From Clostridia bacterium (GTDB lineage Bacteria; Bacillota; Clostridia; Saccharofermentanales; Saccharofermentanaceae), in the NCBI GenBank assembly GCA_024403755.1, contig JAKSRF010000009.1, forward strand, positions 1 to 41,018: a stretch of DNA of 41,018 nucleotides, written 5' to 3'. Both the position numbers and the translations under genes were made by a program. This document shows, one piece after another, positions 25,367 to 33,438 of the stretch. Position 1 is the stretch's first letter. Every line of letters begins with the position of its first letter. The notes beneath the pieces were generated by a model that was not told where the DNA came from, did not search any database, and saw only the letters and a program-made list of their open reading frames with translations.

Positions 25367-27436
25367 TTACTTCTTGAGAACTGCCTCAGTAATACTCTTT
25401 GGTGTCTCAGCAAAGTGACCGATCTGCATTACGAAAGCACCACGACCCTGTGTAGAAGAACGGAGTGCAGTAGCATAACCGAACATCTCAGCGAGTGGAA
25501 CCTCAGCAGAAATTGATGAAGTACCGTTCTCTGTCTCCATGGACTTAATGTTACCACGGCGAGCACTTAAGGTACCCATAACGTCACCCATGTACTCTTC
25601 AGGAACTTCAATGTCTACCTTCATGATAGGCTCGAGGAGACAAGGATCTGCCTTAGCCATACCATTCTTGAATCCCATAGAACCGGCAATCTTAAATGCC
25701 ATTTCTGATGAGTCGACATCATGATAAGAACCGTCGAATACTGTAACCTTAACGTCAACAACAGGGTAACCGCCCAAGATACCTGCCTGCATAGCTTCCT
25801 GTACACCGGCATCGATAGGAGCGATAAACTCCTTAGGGATAGAACCACCGACTGTCTCGTTAACAAATGAATAACCTGTACCAGGCTCCTGTGGCTCAAG
25901 TCTAAGCCAGCAGTGACCGTACTGACCGTGACCACCTGACTGACGAACGAACTTACCTTCGCACTCAACAGTCTTCTTAATTGTTTCCTTATAAGAAACC
26001 TGAGGAGCACCAACGTTAGCCTCAACCTTAAACTCACGGAACAAACGGTCAACGATGATATCCAAGTGAAGCTCACCCATACCTGCGATGATTGTCTGTC
26101 CTGTTTCCTGGTTTGTATATGTCTTGAATGTAGGATCTTCTTCAGCAAGCTTCTGAAGAGCTACAATCATCTTCTCCTGTGATGCACGGCTCTTAGGCTC
26201 GATAGCAACCTCGATAACCGGCTCAGGGAACTCCATAGACTCAAGAATGATAGGATGATTCTCGTCACAGAGTGTATCACCTGTTGTTGTATCCTTAAGT
26301 CCTACTGCTGCAGCGATATCACCTGAGTAAACCTCTGTGATCTCCTTACGATCGTTAGCGTGCATCTGAACTATACGTCCGATACGTTCCTTCTTACCCT
26401 TAGTAGCATTGAGAACATATGAACCTGCCTCAAGGATACCTGAGTAAACTCTGAAGTAGCAAAGCTTACCAACGAATGGATCAACTGCAATCTTAAATGC
26501 AAGAGCTGCGAATGGCTCATCATCAGATGAAGGACGATCCTCCTCCTCGTCTGTATCAGGATTTACACCCTTGATAGCAGCGATATCTGTTGGTGCCGGC
26601 ATGTAATCTACGATTGCATCAAGCATCATCTGAACACCCTTGTTTCTCAAAGATGTACCACAGATAACCGGGATAATCTGACAAGTAACTGTAGCCTTAC
26701 GAAGAGCCTTCTTAAGCTCCTCAACTGTGATCTCCTCACCTTCGAGGTACTTCATTGTGAGTTCCTCATCAGTCTCGGCGATCTTCTCAACCATCTCGTC
26801 TCTCTTAGCCTTAACGAAGTCAACCATATCAGCAGGAACCTCACGGTCCTCATACTGCATACCGTCTTCGCTTGTATAAACTTCTGCACGAAGTGTCATA
26901 AGGTCGATAATTCCCTGGAAATTATCTTCCTTACCGATTGGAACCTGAATAGCAACAGGATTGCTCTTCAAACGGTCCTGAATCATTGAGATAACACGGA
27001 AAAAGTCTGCGCCCAAGATATCCATCTTGTTTACGTATACCATACGTGGTACACCGTAGTGCTCAGCCTGTCTCCAAACTGTCTCTGTCTGTGGCTCAAC
27101 ACCACCACGTGCTGACATAACCGTTACGGCACCGTCAAGAACACGAAGTGAACGCTCAACCTCTACAGTAAAGTCAACGTGGCCAGGAGTATCAATAATA
27201 TTGATACGATGTTCTCTCCAGAATGCTGTTGTTGCAGCAGAACAGATAGTAATACCTCTCTCCTGCTCCTGAACCATCCAGTCCATTGTAGCAGCACCAT
27301 CGTGAACCTCACCAATCTTACGATTGATACCTGTGTAATAAAGAATTCTCTCCGTTGTAGTTGTCTTACCTGCATCGATGTGAGCCATGATACCGATATT
27401 ACGAGTCATTTCCAATGAACACTGTCTCTTTTGCAT
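25367..27436 (-). CDS. fusA: Elongation factor G
   Basis: EF-G is the GTPase that drives ribosomal translocation, 689 residues, the full usual length. G1 [14 protein letters not shown], switch-[10 protein letters not shown] and NKMD are present, and domain IV has the conserved [13 protein letters not shown] stretch. The start [15 protein letters not shown] is supported by AAGGAG 9 bases upstream. It sits 24 bases after rpsG and before tuf in the classical str order. Nothing suggests a tetracycline-resistance-type paralogue. Confidence 0.98.
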   Translation of the reverse strand: MQKRQCSLEMTRNIGIMAHIDAGKTTTTERILYYTGINRKIGEVHDGAATMDWMVQEQERGITICSAATTAFWREHRINIIDTPGHVDFTVEVERSLRVLDGAVTVMSARGGVEPQTETVWRQAEHYGVPRMVYVNKMDILGADFFRVISMIQDRLKSNPVAIQVPIGKEDNFQGIIDLMTLRAEVYTSEDGMQYEDREVPADMVDFVKAKRDEMVEKIAETDEELTMKYLEGEEITVEELKKALRKATVTCQIIPVICGTSLRNKGVQMMLDAIVDYMPAPTDIAAIKGVNPDTDEEEDRPSSDDEPFAALAFKIAVDPFVGKLCYFRVYSGILEAGSYVLNATKGKKERIGRIVQMHANDRKEITEVYSGDIAAAVGLKDTTTGDTLCDENHPIILESMEFPEPVIEVAIEPKSRASQEKMIVALQKLAEEDPTFKTYTNQETGQTIIAGMGELHLDIIVDRLFREFKVEANVGAPQVSYKETIKKTVECEGKFVRQSGGHGQYGHCWLRLEPQEPGTGYSFVNETVGGSIPKEFIAPIDAGVQEAMQAGILGGYPVVDVKVTVFDGSYHDVDSSEMAFKIAGSMGFKNGMAKADPCLLEPIMKVDIEVPEEYMGDVMGTLSARRGNIKSMETENGTSSISAEVPLAEMFGYATALRSSTQGRGAFVMQIGHFAETPKSITEAVLKK

Positions 27437-27460
27437 CGTTCATTACTCCTTATCTATGCA

Positions 27461-27931
27461 TTAATACTTATAGTGTGAGAAAGCACGGTTAGCTTCAGCC
27501 ATCTTGTGCATTTCTTCTTTCTTCTTAAATGCTCCGCCTGTTGCGTTAGAAGCATCAATAAGCTCGTTAGCGAGACGCTCCTTCATTGTTCTCTCGTTTC
27601 TTGTTCTTGCATAAGTAACAAGCCAACGAAGAGCCAATGTCTGACGTCTTGCAGGACGAACCTCAAGAGGTACCTGGTAGTTTGCACCACCGACACGTCT
27701 TGCCTTACATTCCAACTCCGGCATTACATTCTCAAGAGCCTTGTAAAATACATCCAAAGGCTCTTCGCCAGTACGCTCTTTGATGATATCAAATGCGCCG
27801 TAGCAAATTCCTTGTGCTACACCCTTTTTACCGTCTAACATGATGTTATTGATAAGCTTAGATACCTTAACATCATTGTAAACAGGATCCGGGAGCACTT
27901 GTCTTACTGGGACATTACCTTTTCTAGGCAC
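27461..27931 (-). CDS. rpsG: 30S ribosomal protein S7
   Basis: S7 nucleates assembly of the 30S head by binding the 3' domain of 16S rRNA. It starts from a GTG at 27931, giving [17 protein letters not shown] and 156 residues, the standard length; GGAGG lies 8 bases upstream. An ATG 17 codons earlier would add residues not found in S7. All conserved regions follow through [12 protein letters not shown]. It is 164 bases after rpsL, an unusually long gap in this operon. In enterobacteria S7 represses translation through the rpsL-rpsG interval; a similar site here is only a possibility. Confidence 0.97.
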   Translation of the reverse strand: MPRKGNVPVRQVLPDPVYNDVKVSKLINNIMLDGKKGVAQGICYGAFDIIKERTGEEPLDVFYKALENVMPELECKARRVGGANYQVPLEVRPARRQTLALRWLVTYARTRNERTMKERLANELIDASNATGGAFKKKEEMHKMAEANRAFSHYKY

Positions 27932-28095
27932 TTTACTTCCCTCCTTCATGATATTCAGTATTCTGAAACCATAGGTACTCACGTTTCAGTTTAAATTTTT
28001 TTGGACCACGTGTCGTGCTTCAAGACATGTCCCGTAGATATAATCTATGAACAATGTACTGATCACTTCAATTGTCCGTTTTGCAGTTAAAAGAA

Positions 28096-28524
28096 TTACT
28101 TCTTTACCTTTGCAGCCTTTGGCTTCTTTGCACCGTACTTAGAACGACCCTGCATACGATTAGCAACGCCTGCTGTATCAAGTGTACCTCTGATGATGTG
28201 ATAACGTACACCAGGAAGATCCTTAACACGTCCGCCTCTGATGAGAACAACAGAGTGCTCCTGCAAGTTGTGTCCGATACCCGGAATATAAGATGTAACC
28301 TCGTAGCCGTTTGTTAAACGTACACGGGCAACCTTACGCAAAGCTGAGTTAGGCTTCTTAGGTGTAACTGTCTTAACAACAGTACAAACTCCACGCTTCT
28401 GTGGTGAGAAAGAATCGATTTCCTTCTTGTGAATTGTGTTTAAACCGAACTGCAATGCCGGTGAAGCAGACTTATATGTCTTGTCTGTTCTTCCGGACTT
28501 GACTAATTGATTAAATGTTGGCAT
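28096..28524 (-). CDS. rpsL: 30S ribosomal protein S12
   Basis: S12 is the decoding-centre protein, 142 residues. It begins [12 protein letters not shown], carries the 13-14 residue N-terminal insertion usual in Firmicutes, and has PQKRGVCT and [11 protein letters not shown] with lysines at 56 and 57. The main streptomycin-resistance position is therefore wild type. The ATG at 28524 has AAGGAG 8 bases upstream; a TTG just before it is not needed. It is the first gene of the str operon, with a strong promoter about 95 bases upstream. Confidence 0.98.
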   Translation of the reverse strand: MPTFNQLVKSGRTDKTYKSASPALQFGLNTIHKKEIDSFSPQKRGVCTVVKTVTPKKPNSALRKVARVRLTNGYEVTSYIPGIGHNLQEHSVVLIRGGRVKDLPGVRYHIIRGTLDTAGVANRMQGRSKYGAKKPKAAKVKK

Positions 28525-28616
28525 CAATACATCTCCTTTCTGTAATACTTCTGAGAAAAAGGTGATTTACGATAAAAAAACACGCAAAAACGCCCTCGAA
28601 CTTCTCCGAGCAATTT

Positions 28617-28645
28617 ATAATAGCACCCTGACCGTCAATTGTAAA
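28617..28645 (-). promoter_or_regulatory. Promoter of the str operon
   Basis: On the minus strand TTTACA (28640-28645) and TATTAT (28617-28622) are exactly 17 bases apart, upstream of rpsL. The region also drives the divergent gene at 28708. Confidence 0.75.
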
Positions 28646-28659
28646 GAGATTTTTTATGT

Positions 28660-28665
28660 TATAAT
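28660..28665 (+). promoter_or_regulatory. -10 box of the divergent hypothetical gene
   Basis: A consensus TATAAT lies 43 bases before the ATG at 28708. The best -35 (TTGTAA, 28639-28644) is only 15 bases away and overlaps the -35 of the opposing rpsL promoter. Confidence 0.5.
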
Positions 28666-28707
28666 TCTTGTCGAAAAGCCGAATTAAACGGCAGAAAGGA
28701 CAAATCC

Positions 28708-29190
28708 ATGCAACTATTTACATATATCGACTATACCGACATGCTCGAAGAGCTTAACAACGATCTTGAACAGGAATTTATCACAGGCGACAGTGTACTG
28801 TACATAATACGCCAGAACACTCCGGTTACTCTACCTTCATCACCGGAAGTAATTTATCCCGTGATGGATTACTTCTATTCAGAACCGAAGCTTAACACAT
28901 CACTTGAGACTATGTCCATAGATGAGGCAAAAAAACTCTGTTATTCCCTTCTCGACAAACTAGACTCTCAAACGGCATCTGCTCAGATCATTGAAGTAAT
29001 AATTAAATCTTTGAGCGACTATACCAAGGGAAAATCAAAACGCAACAGTGAACCGGTGTTAATTGTTAAAACCACCGAGACTGACCTTCCGTTCACCTTC
29101 TACTTCGACTCGGACGATGCTTCGGATGAACTTGAGACAATAACCGTGAATGCCTTGATTGAAGAATTGTCAACCTGTAATCAACATTGA
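28708..29190 (+). CDS. Hypothetical acidic protein, 160 aa
   Basis: This is a soluble, acidic 160-residue protein without signal peptide or membrane segment. It has an N-terminal stretch (YIDYTDMLEELNNDLEQEF) and a mid helical part rich in Asp/Glu, a basic patch KGKSKRN, and a C-terminal FTFYFDSDDASDELETI. I do not recognise a family. AAAGGA is 7 bases before the ATG and a consensus -10 box lies upstream. It is divergent from rpsL, so its expression may follow that of the ribosomal operon. Confidence 0.7.
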   Translation: MQLFTYIDYTDMLEELNNDLEQEFITGDSVLYIIRQNTPVTLPSSPEVIYPVMDYFYSEPKLNTSLETMSIDEAKKLCYSLLDKLDSQTASAQIIEVIIKSLSDYTKGKSKRNSEPVLIVKTTETDLPFTFYFDSDDASDELETITVNALIEELSTCNQH

Positions 29191-29243
29191 TTTACTTGTC
29201 ATATTGTCCATAATGATAACTTCAAAATGCCACAAAATATCTA

Positions 29244-29272
29244 TTCACAAATAGGTGGTAATCTTATATACT
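29244..29272 (+). promoter_or_regulatory. Promoter of the oxaloacetate decarboxylase operon
   Basis: TTCACA (29244-29249) and TATACT (29267-29272) are 17 bases apart, each one mismatch from consensus. They lie about 57 bases before oadA. The -35 sits in the loop region of a small CTATT/AATAG dyad (29241-29254). Confidence 0.7.
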
Positions 29273-29328
29273 GTTTTGCGGTATCTTTTCAATGATAAAT
29301 AATATTAATATATAAGGAGCGTGACTTT

Positions 29329-30708
29329 ATGAAAGTTAACATTACTGAGACAGTACTTCGTGATGCTCAGCAGTCTCTTATTGCTACCAGAATGCCTTTC
29401 TCTGACTTTGAGGGTATTCTTGAGACAATGGACAATGCAGGTTATTATTCACTCGAGTGCTGGGGCGGTGCAACATTTGATTCCTGTCTCCGCTTTTTGG
29501 ATGAGGACCCATGGGAGAGACTTCGCAAAATTAAGGCTAAGTGCCCTAAGACACCTTTGCAGATGCTTCTCCGCGGACAAAACATTCTCGGATATAAGCA
29601 TTATCCGGATGACGTTGTAAGACTTTTTGTTCGTAAGGCAGCTGAGAACGGTATGGATATTTTCCGTATCTTTGATGCTTTGAACGATTTCCGTAATATT
29701 CAGGTTGCTGTAGATGAGACTCTTAAGTGCGGTAAGCATGCACAGGGTTGTATCTGCTATACAACAAGCCCTGTTCATACTCTTGAGAAGTATGCTGAGA
29801 TGGGTAAAGAACTCGAAGCTATGGGTGTACAGTCAATCTGTATTAAGGATATGGCAGGAATTATGGGACCTCAGGAGGCATATGATCTCATTAAGGCTTT
29901 GAAGGCTTCTGTTAGGATTCCTGTATTCCTTCACACACATGCAACAACAGGTTTAGGCCCAATAACATATGTTAAGGCTGCAGAGGCTGGTTGTGACGGT
30001 ATTGACTGTGCTATCTCACAGATGGCAGGCGGTACAGCTCAGCCGGCAACAGAATCAATGAAGTATGCTCTTGAGCAGCTCGGTTATGATACAGGTCTTG
30101 ACGGCGCTAAGCTCAAAGAGATCAATGATTTCTTTGCTCCTGTTAAGAAGAAGTTCCTCGATGACGGTCTTCTCAACCCTTATGTTCTCGGAACAAAGGC
30201 TGATATTCTTACATATCAGGTTCCTGGCGGAATGCTTTCAAATCTCTTGAAGCAGCTTAAGGATATGGGTAAAGAGGATAAGCTCGATGAGGTTCTTGCA
30301 GAAGTACCTAATGTTCGTAAGGATTTAGGTTATCCGCCTCTTGTTACACCTCTTGCACAGATGGTTGGTACACAGGCTACAAATAATGTTCTTCTCGGTA
30401 AGTATAAGAACATCACAAAGGAAGTTAAGGCTTACTTCAAGGGTGAGTACGGTAAGGCACCGGGTAAGGTTAACGCTGAACTCGCAGCAAGAGTGCTTGA
30501 GGGCGCTGAGCCTGTAACATGCAGATTTGCCGATACTTTGGAGCCTGCTTTCGAGAAGACAAAAGCAGAGCTTGGTAAGACTGCAAGAAGCGATGAGGAT
30601 GTTCTCTCATATATTGCTTTCCCACAGGTAGCTGAGAAGTTCTTCGCATCTCGTGAAGATAAGGAGTCCAATACTGTTAATTATACTATTGAGAAGAAGG
30701 AGGGTTAA
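29329..30708 (+). CDS. oadA: Oxaloacetate decarboxylase alpha subunit (carboxyltransferase)
   Basis: This 459-residue carboxyltransferase subunit moves the carboxyl group of oxaloacetate to biotin. The HMGL-like TIM barrel is clear: ETVLRDAQQSL at the N-terminus with metal-binding D12, GGATFD, LLRGQN, SICIKDMAG with the lysine that carries the carbamate, and FLHTHATTG with the metal histidines. The PYC_OADA conserved domain follows. It lacks the C-terminal biotin domain of enterobacterial OadA; a separate carrier gene is two genes downstream. AAGGAG precedes the ATG. A methylmalonyl-CoA pump is ruled out by the barrel type. Confidence 0.94.
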   Translation: MKVNITETVLRDAQQSLIATRMPFSDFEGILETMDNAGYYSLECWGGATFDSCLRFLDEDPWERLRKIKAKCPKTPLQMLLRGQNILGYKHYPDDVVRLFVRKAAENGMDIFRIFDALNDFRNIQVAVDETLKCGKHAQGCICYTTSPVHTLEKYAEMGKELEAMGVQSICIKDMAGIMGPQEAYDLIKALKASVRIPVFLHTHATTGLGPITYVKAAEAGCDGIDCAISQMAGGTAQPATESMKYALEQLGYDTGLDGAKLKEINDFFAPVKKKFLDDGLLNPYVLGTKADILTYQVPGGMLSNLLKQLKDMGKEDKLDEVLAEVPNVRKDLGYPPLVTPLAQMVGTQATNNVLLGKYKNITKEVKAYFKGEYGKAPGKVNAELAARVLEGAEPVTCRFADTLEPAFEKTKAELGKTARSDEDVLSYIAFPQVAEKFFASREDKESNTVNYTIEKKEG

Positions 30709-30714
30709 TCTTCT

Positions 30715-31107
30715 ATGATTTTCAGTCCTATAATGTTTTTAACAGCAAATCAGAAAGGATTAGAACGTTCTTCACTCGGAGAATCTGTTCTTGTTGCTCT
30801 TTTCACAATAGCTGTTGTATTTGCAGTTTTGTGTCTCATCTGTATTTTGGTAAATGTTTTCTCTAAGATAATGACAAATATTACAAATAAGGATACTGCC
30901 GCTAAACCTGCTCCGGCTCCTGTAAAGACGGAAGCAGTAACAGCTGAGCCTGCTAAGGAGGAAGAATTCTCTTCAGGTTCACTTAAGCTCAAGGGTTGCA
31001 ATGAGAAGACGGCTGCTATGATTATGGCTATTGTAAGCGATAACACCGGTATCCCGTTGTCAGAGCTTATCTTTAAATCAATTACTCTCGTAGAAGAGAA
31101 GAAATAA
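30715..31107 (+). CDS. oadG: Sodium pump decarboxylase gamma subunit
   Basis: This 130-residue small subunit has one N-terminal membrane helix (about 25-50, VLVALFTIAVVFAVLCLICI), an Ala/Pro/Lys/Glu linker, and a soluble C-terminal part. It holds the alpha and beta subunits of the Na+ pump together. It starts 6 bases after oadA, with AGGAGGG overlapping the oadA end. Gamma subunits are poorly conserved, so the call rests on topology and gene order. Confidence 0.85.
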   Translation: MIFSPIMFLTANQKGLERSSLGESVLVALFTIAVVFAVLCLICILVNVFSKIMTNITNKDTAAKPAPAPVKTEAVTAEPAKEEEFSSGSLKLKGCNEKTAAMIMAIVSDNTGIPLSELIFKSITLVEEKK

Positions 31108-31120
31108 AGGAGATTTACCT

Positions 31121-31507
31121 ATGATTTATAACGTTACTATCAATGACAAAGTTTATGAGGTTGAGGTAGAGAAGGGTAAAGCTAATCTCCTCAAGACAAC
31201 AGCTGTACAGGCTGCTCCGGCTCCTGTTGCTGCCGCTCCGGTTGCTGCTCCTGCTGCTCCGGCTCCTGCTGCCGCACCTGCTGTTGTTGCAGGCGGTACA
31301 CCTGTACCTGCACCGCTTCCGGGCACTATCCTTAAAGTTAATGTTACTGAAGGACAGGCTGTTAAGGAGGGTGACCTTCTTGTAGTTCTCGAAGCAATGA
31401 AGATGGAGAACGAGATTTACGCTCCATGTGCCGGTAAGGTTGCTCAAATCCTTGTTTCAAAGGGTTCAAGCGTTAATACAGACGATGTTCTTGTTACTAT
31501 TGCTTAA
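31121..31507 (+). CDS. Biotin carboxyl carrier subunit of the decarboxylase
   Basis: This 128-residue carrier has a short N-terminal strand region (MIYNVTINDKVYEVEVEKG), an Ala/Pro linker of about 35 residues that lets the arm swing, and a biotinyl domain from about 62. The biotinylated lysine is K94 in VLEAMKMENEIYAP. It shuttles the carboxyl group from OadA to OadB. AAGGAG precedes the ATG. Equivalent free carriers are called GcdC or MmdC in other sodium-pump decarboxylases. Confidence 0.94.
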   Translation: MIYNVTINDKVYEVEVEKGKANLLKTTAVQAAPAPVAAAPVAAPAAPAPAAAPAVVAGGTPVPAPLPGTILKVNVTEGQAVKEGDLLVVLEAMKMENEIYAPCAGKVAQILVSKGSSVNTDDVLVTIA

Positions 31508-31523
31508 TTGGGAGGTATTATAA

Positions 31524-32705
31524 GTGTTTATTGATGCCTTAAAGAATTTATGGGAATCAAGCGGCATTATGAATATGGATTGGCGTAATCTTGTAATGCT
31601 CCTCGTTTCCTTCGTTTTGATTTTCTTGGCAATTAAGAAGGAGTTTGAACCGCTTCTTCTCTTACCGATTGCTTTCGGTATGCTTTTGTCAAACCTTCCG
31701 CTTGCAGGTGTATATCATCCTGCTATCTTCGAAGGCGGACACGTTCACTGGGATTTGCTCGGTGCATTTGAAGGTGATATAGTTCCGGGTATTTTGGACT
31801 ACATCTATCTCGGTGTTAAACTCTCATTGTTCCCTTGTCTCATATTTATGGCAGTAGGTGCAATGACTGACTTCGGTCCTTTGATCGCCCGTCCTTCTTC
31901 ACTCTTCATAGGTGCAGGCGCACAGTTCGGTATTTCTGTAGCATTCGTAGTTGCAAATGTTCTCGGTTTTACAAATGCGCAGGCTGCTTCCATCGCTATC
32001 ATTGGCGGTGCTGACGGCCCTACAGCTATCTTCCTTACTTCTAAGCTTGCTCCGGAATTGTTGTCAGCTATCGCGATTGCAGCTTATTCATACATGGCCT
32101 TGATTCCTCTTATTCAACCGCCTATTATGAAGGCTCTTGTTCCTGCGAAGCTTCGTACAATTAAGATGACTCAGACTCGTAAGGTTTCTAAGGTTGAGAA
32201 GATTTGCTTCCCTGTAATCGTTACTGTTGTATGTACTTTACTTCTCCCGGACGTTGGTCCTCTTCTCGGAATGCTTATGCTGGGTAACCTCTTCAAGGAG
32301 TCCGGCGTAACTAACCGTTTGAGCGAGACAGCAGAGAATGCTATTTGTAACACTGTTACAATCATGCTCGGTGTTACCGTAGGTGCTACAGCTACAGGTG
32401 AGAACTTCATCAGATTAGAGACAATTAAGATTGTCCTTCTCGGATTGTTCGCATTTGGATTTGCTACTGTCGGCGGTCTCCTTATCGGTCGTCTTATGTG
32501 CTTCCTTACACACGGCAAGATTAATCCGCTTATCGGTTCTGCAGGTGTTTCTGCTGTTCCTATGGCTGCCCGTGTATCAAATACCGAAGGTCAGAAGTAT
32601 AATCCTTCCAACTTCCTTCTTATGCACGCTATGGGTCCTAACGTAGCCGGTGTTATCGGTTCTGCCGTTGCAGCCGGAGTACTTTTGAGCTTGTTCGGCG
32701 CATAA
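31524..32705 (+). CDS. oadB: Sodium-translocating decarboxylase beta subunit
   Basis: This 393-residue integral membrane subunit decarboxylates carboxybiotin and exports Na+. It has about nine to eleven predicted helices and the signature IIGGADGPTAIFL, whose aspartate takes part in Na+ transport, and a later conserved GVTVGATATGE region. The start is a GTG at 31524 with GGGAGG 8 bases upstream. It is the last gene of the operon and is followed by a strong terminator. In the order A-gamma-carrier-beta it completes the pump. Confidence 0.95.
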   Translation: MFIDALKNLWESSGIMNMDWRNLVMLLVSFVLIFLAIKKEFEPLLLLPIAFGMLLSNLPLAGVYHPAIFEGGHVHWDLLGAFEGDIVPGILDYIYLGVKLSLFPCLIFMAVGAMTDFGPLIARPSSLFIGAGAQFGISVAFVVANVLGFTNAQAASIAIIGGADGPTAIFLTSKLAPELLSAIAIAAYSYMALIPLIQPPIMKALVPAKLRTIKMTQTRKVSKVEKICFPVIVTVVCTLLLPDVGPLLGMLMLGNLFKESGVTNRLSETAENAICNTVTIMLGVTVGATATGENFIRLETIKIVLLGLFAFGFATVGGLLIGRLMCFLTHGKINPLIGSAGVSAVPMAARVSNTEGQKYNPSNFLLMHAMGPNVAGVIGSAVAAGVLLSLFGA

Positions 32706-32737
32706 TATAGTCCTGAGAGATTATTATAAAATTTATT

Positions 32738-32772
32738 AAACCTCAGAAGCTTCACAGTTTCTGAGGTTTTTC
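32738..32772 (+). terminator. Terminator of the oad operon
   Basis: A perfect 11-bp stem AAACCTCAGAA/TTCTGAGGTTT with a 10-base loop overlaps a TTTTTC run. It lies about 30 bases after oadB. Confidence 0.92.
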
Positions 32773-32847
32773 TTTGCTTATACGGATATATTATGTTATC
32801 TTATGGACATAATTGTTTTTTTGTCTGATTTTCGAAAGGAAGATATT

Positions 32848-33402
32848 ATGAAACTGTACTACAAATCGGAATTCCTTAGCTTAAATCCAAAGCAAAGTGA
32901 TATTAATGTAACTGATTCTGAAAATAATGTACAATATATTATCTCCGGTAATAAGGCGGCTTTCGGACGTAAAGTTCGCATTATGAATGTCTCCGGTTCC
33001 GAAGCAGCATTGATTGAGCAAAAATTTTCCCTGTTCGTGCTTAAATTCAAAATAAAAGTAGGAGAGAAAGAATTTACTTTCCGTCTTAAGCATCAGGCGA
33101 ACGGGGCTTTATATTTCAAAACAGACGATAACAACTGGAGCAGCACCGGTAATTTGCGTGATGCTTCTTACACGATTGTATCTCAAACCGGTTCTGAGTT
33201 TACCGTAAACAAACTTAACACGAATGATAACGGCGCCACGGATACAAGTCTCATTGGCAAGATAGAGAATGCCTATAATAAAATGACAACAGCTGTCGTA
33301 AGGGAGATAAGCGGCAACGCTGATACTTATTCATCTGAGGTGCTTGCCCTGGCAATAGCAAGTGATATGGCTGCCGCTGCCGACAATAATGTATCATATT
33401 AA
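32848..33402 (+). CDS. LURP-one-related (DUF567/Tubby-like) protein
   Basis: This 184-residue protein begins MKLYYKSEFLSLNPKQ. Its alternating beta pattern (VQYIISGNKAAFGRKVRIMNVSG... LFVLKFKIKVGEKEFTFRLKH) matches LURP-one-related proteins, which share the Tubby C-terminal/scramblase barrel. The C-terminal 50 residues are helical and resemble the segment after the barrel. The ATG at 32848 has AAAGGA 7 bases upstream; a longer frame from 32803 lacks support. It stands alone after the oad terminator, convergent with the LtaS-type gene. The family resemblance is moderate, and bacterial members have no settled function. Confidence 0.7.
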   Translation: MKLYYKSEFLSLNPKQSDINVTDSENNVQYIISGNKAAFGRKVRIMNVSGSEAALIEQKFSLFVLKFKIKVGEKEFTFRLKHQANGALYFKTDDNNWSSTGNLRDASYTIVSQTGSEFTVNKLNTNDNGATDTSLIGKIENAYNKMTTAVVREISGNADTYSSEVLALAIASDMAAAADNNVSY

Positions 33403-33438
33403 CCGCACAGCATCACGGCCTTCATAATTAACAGAGAA

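Noticed and set aside
27932..28095. An S7-binding translational operator in the rpsL-rpsG gap.
   Set aside because: The gap is long and can form an imperfect stem near 28000-28030, but pairing is poor and no S7 target motif could be recognised by eye.
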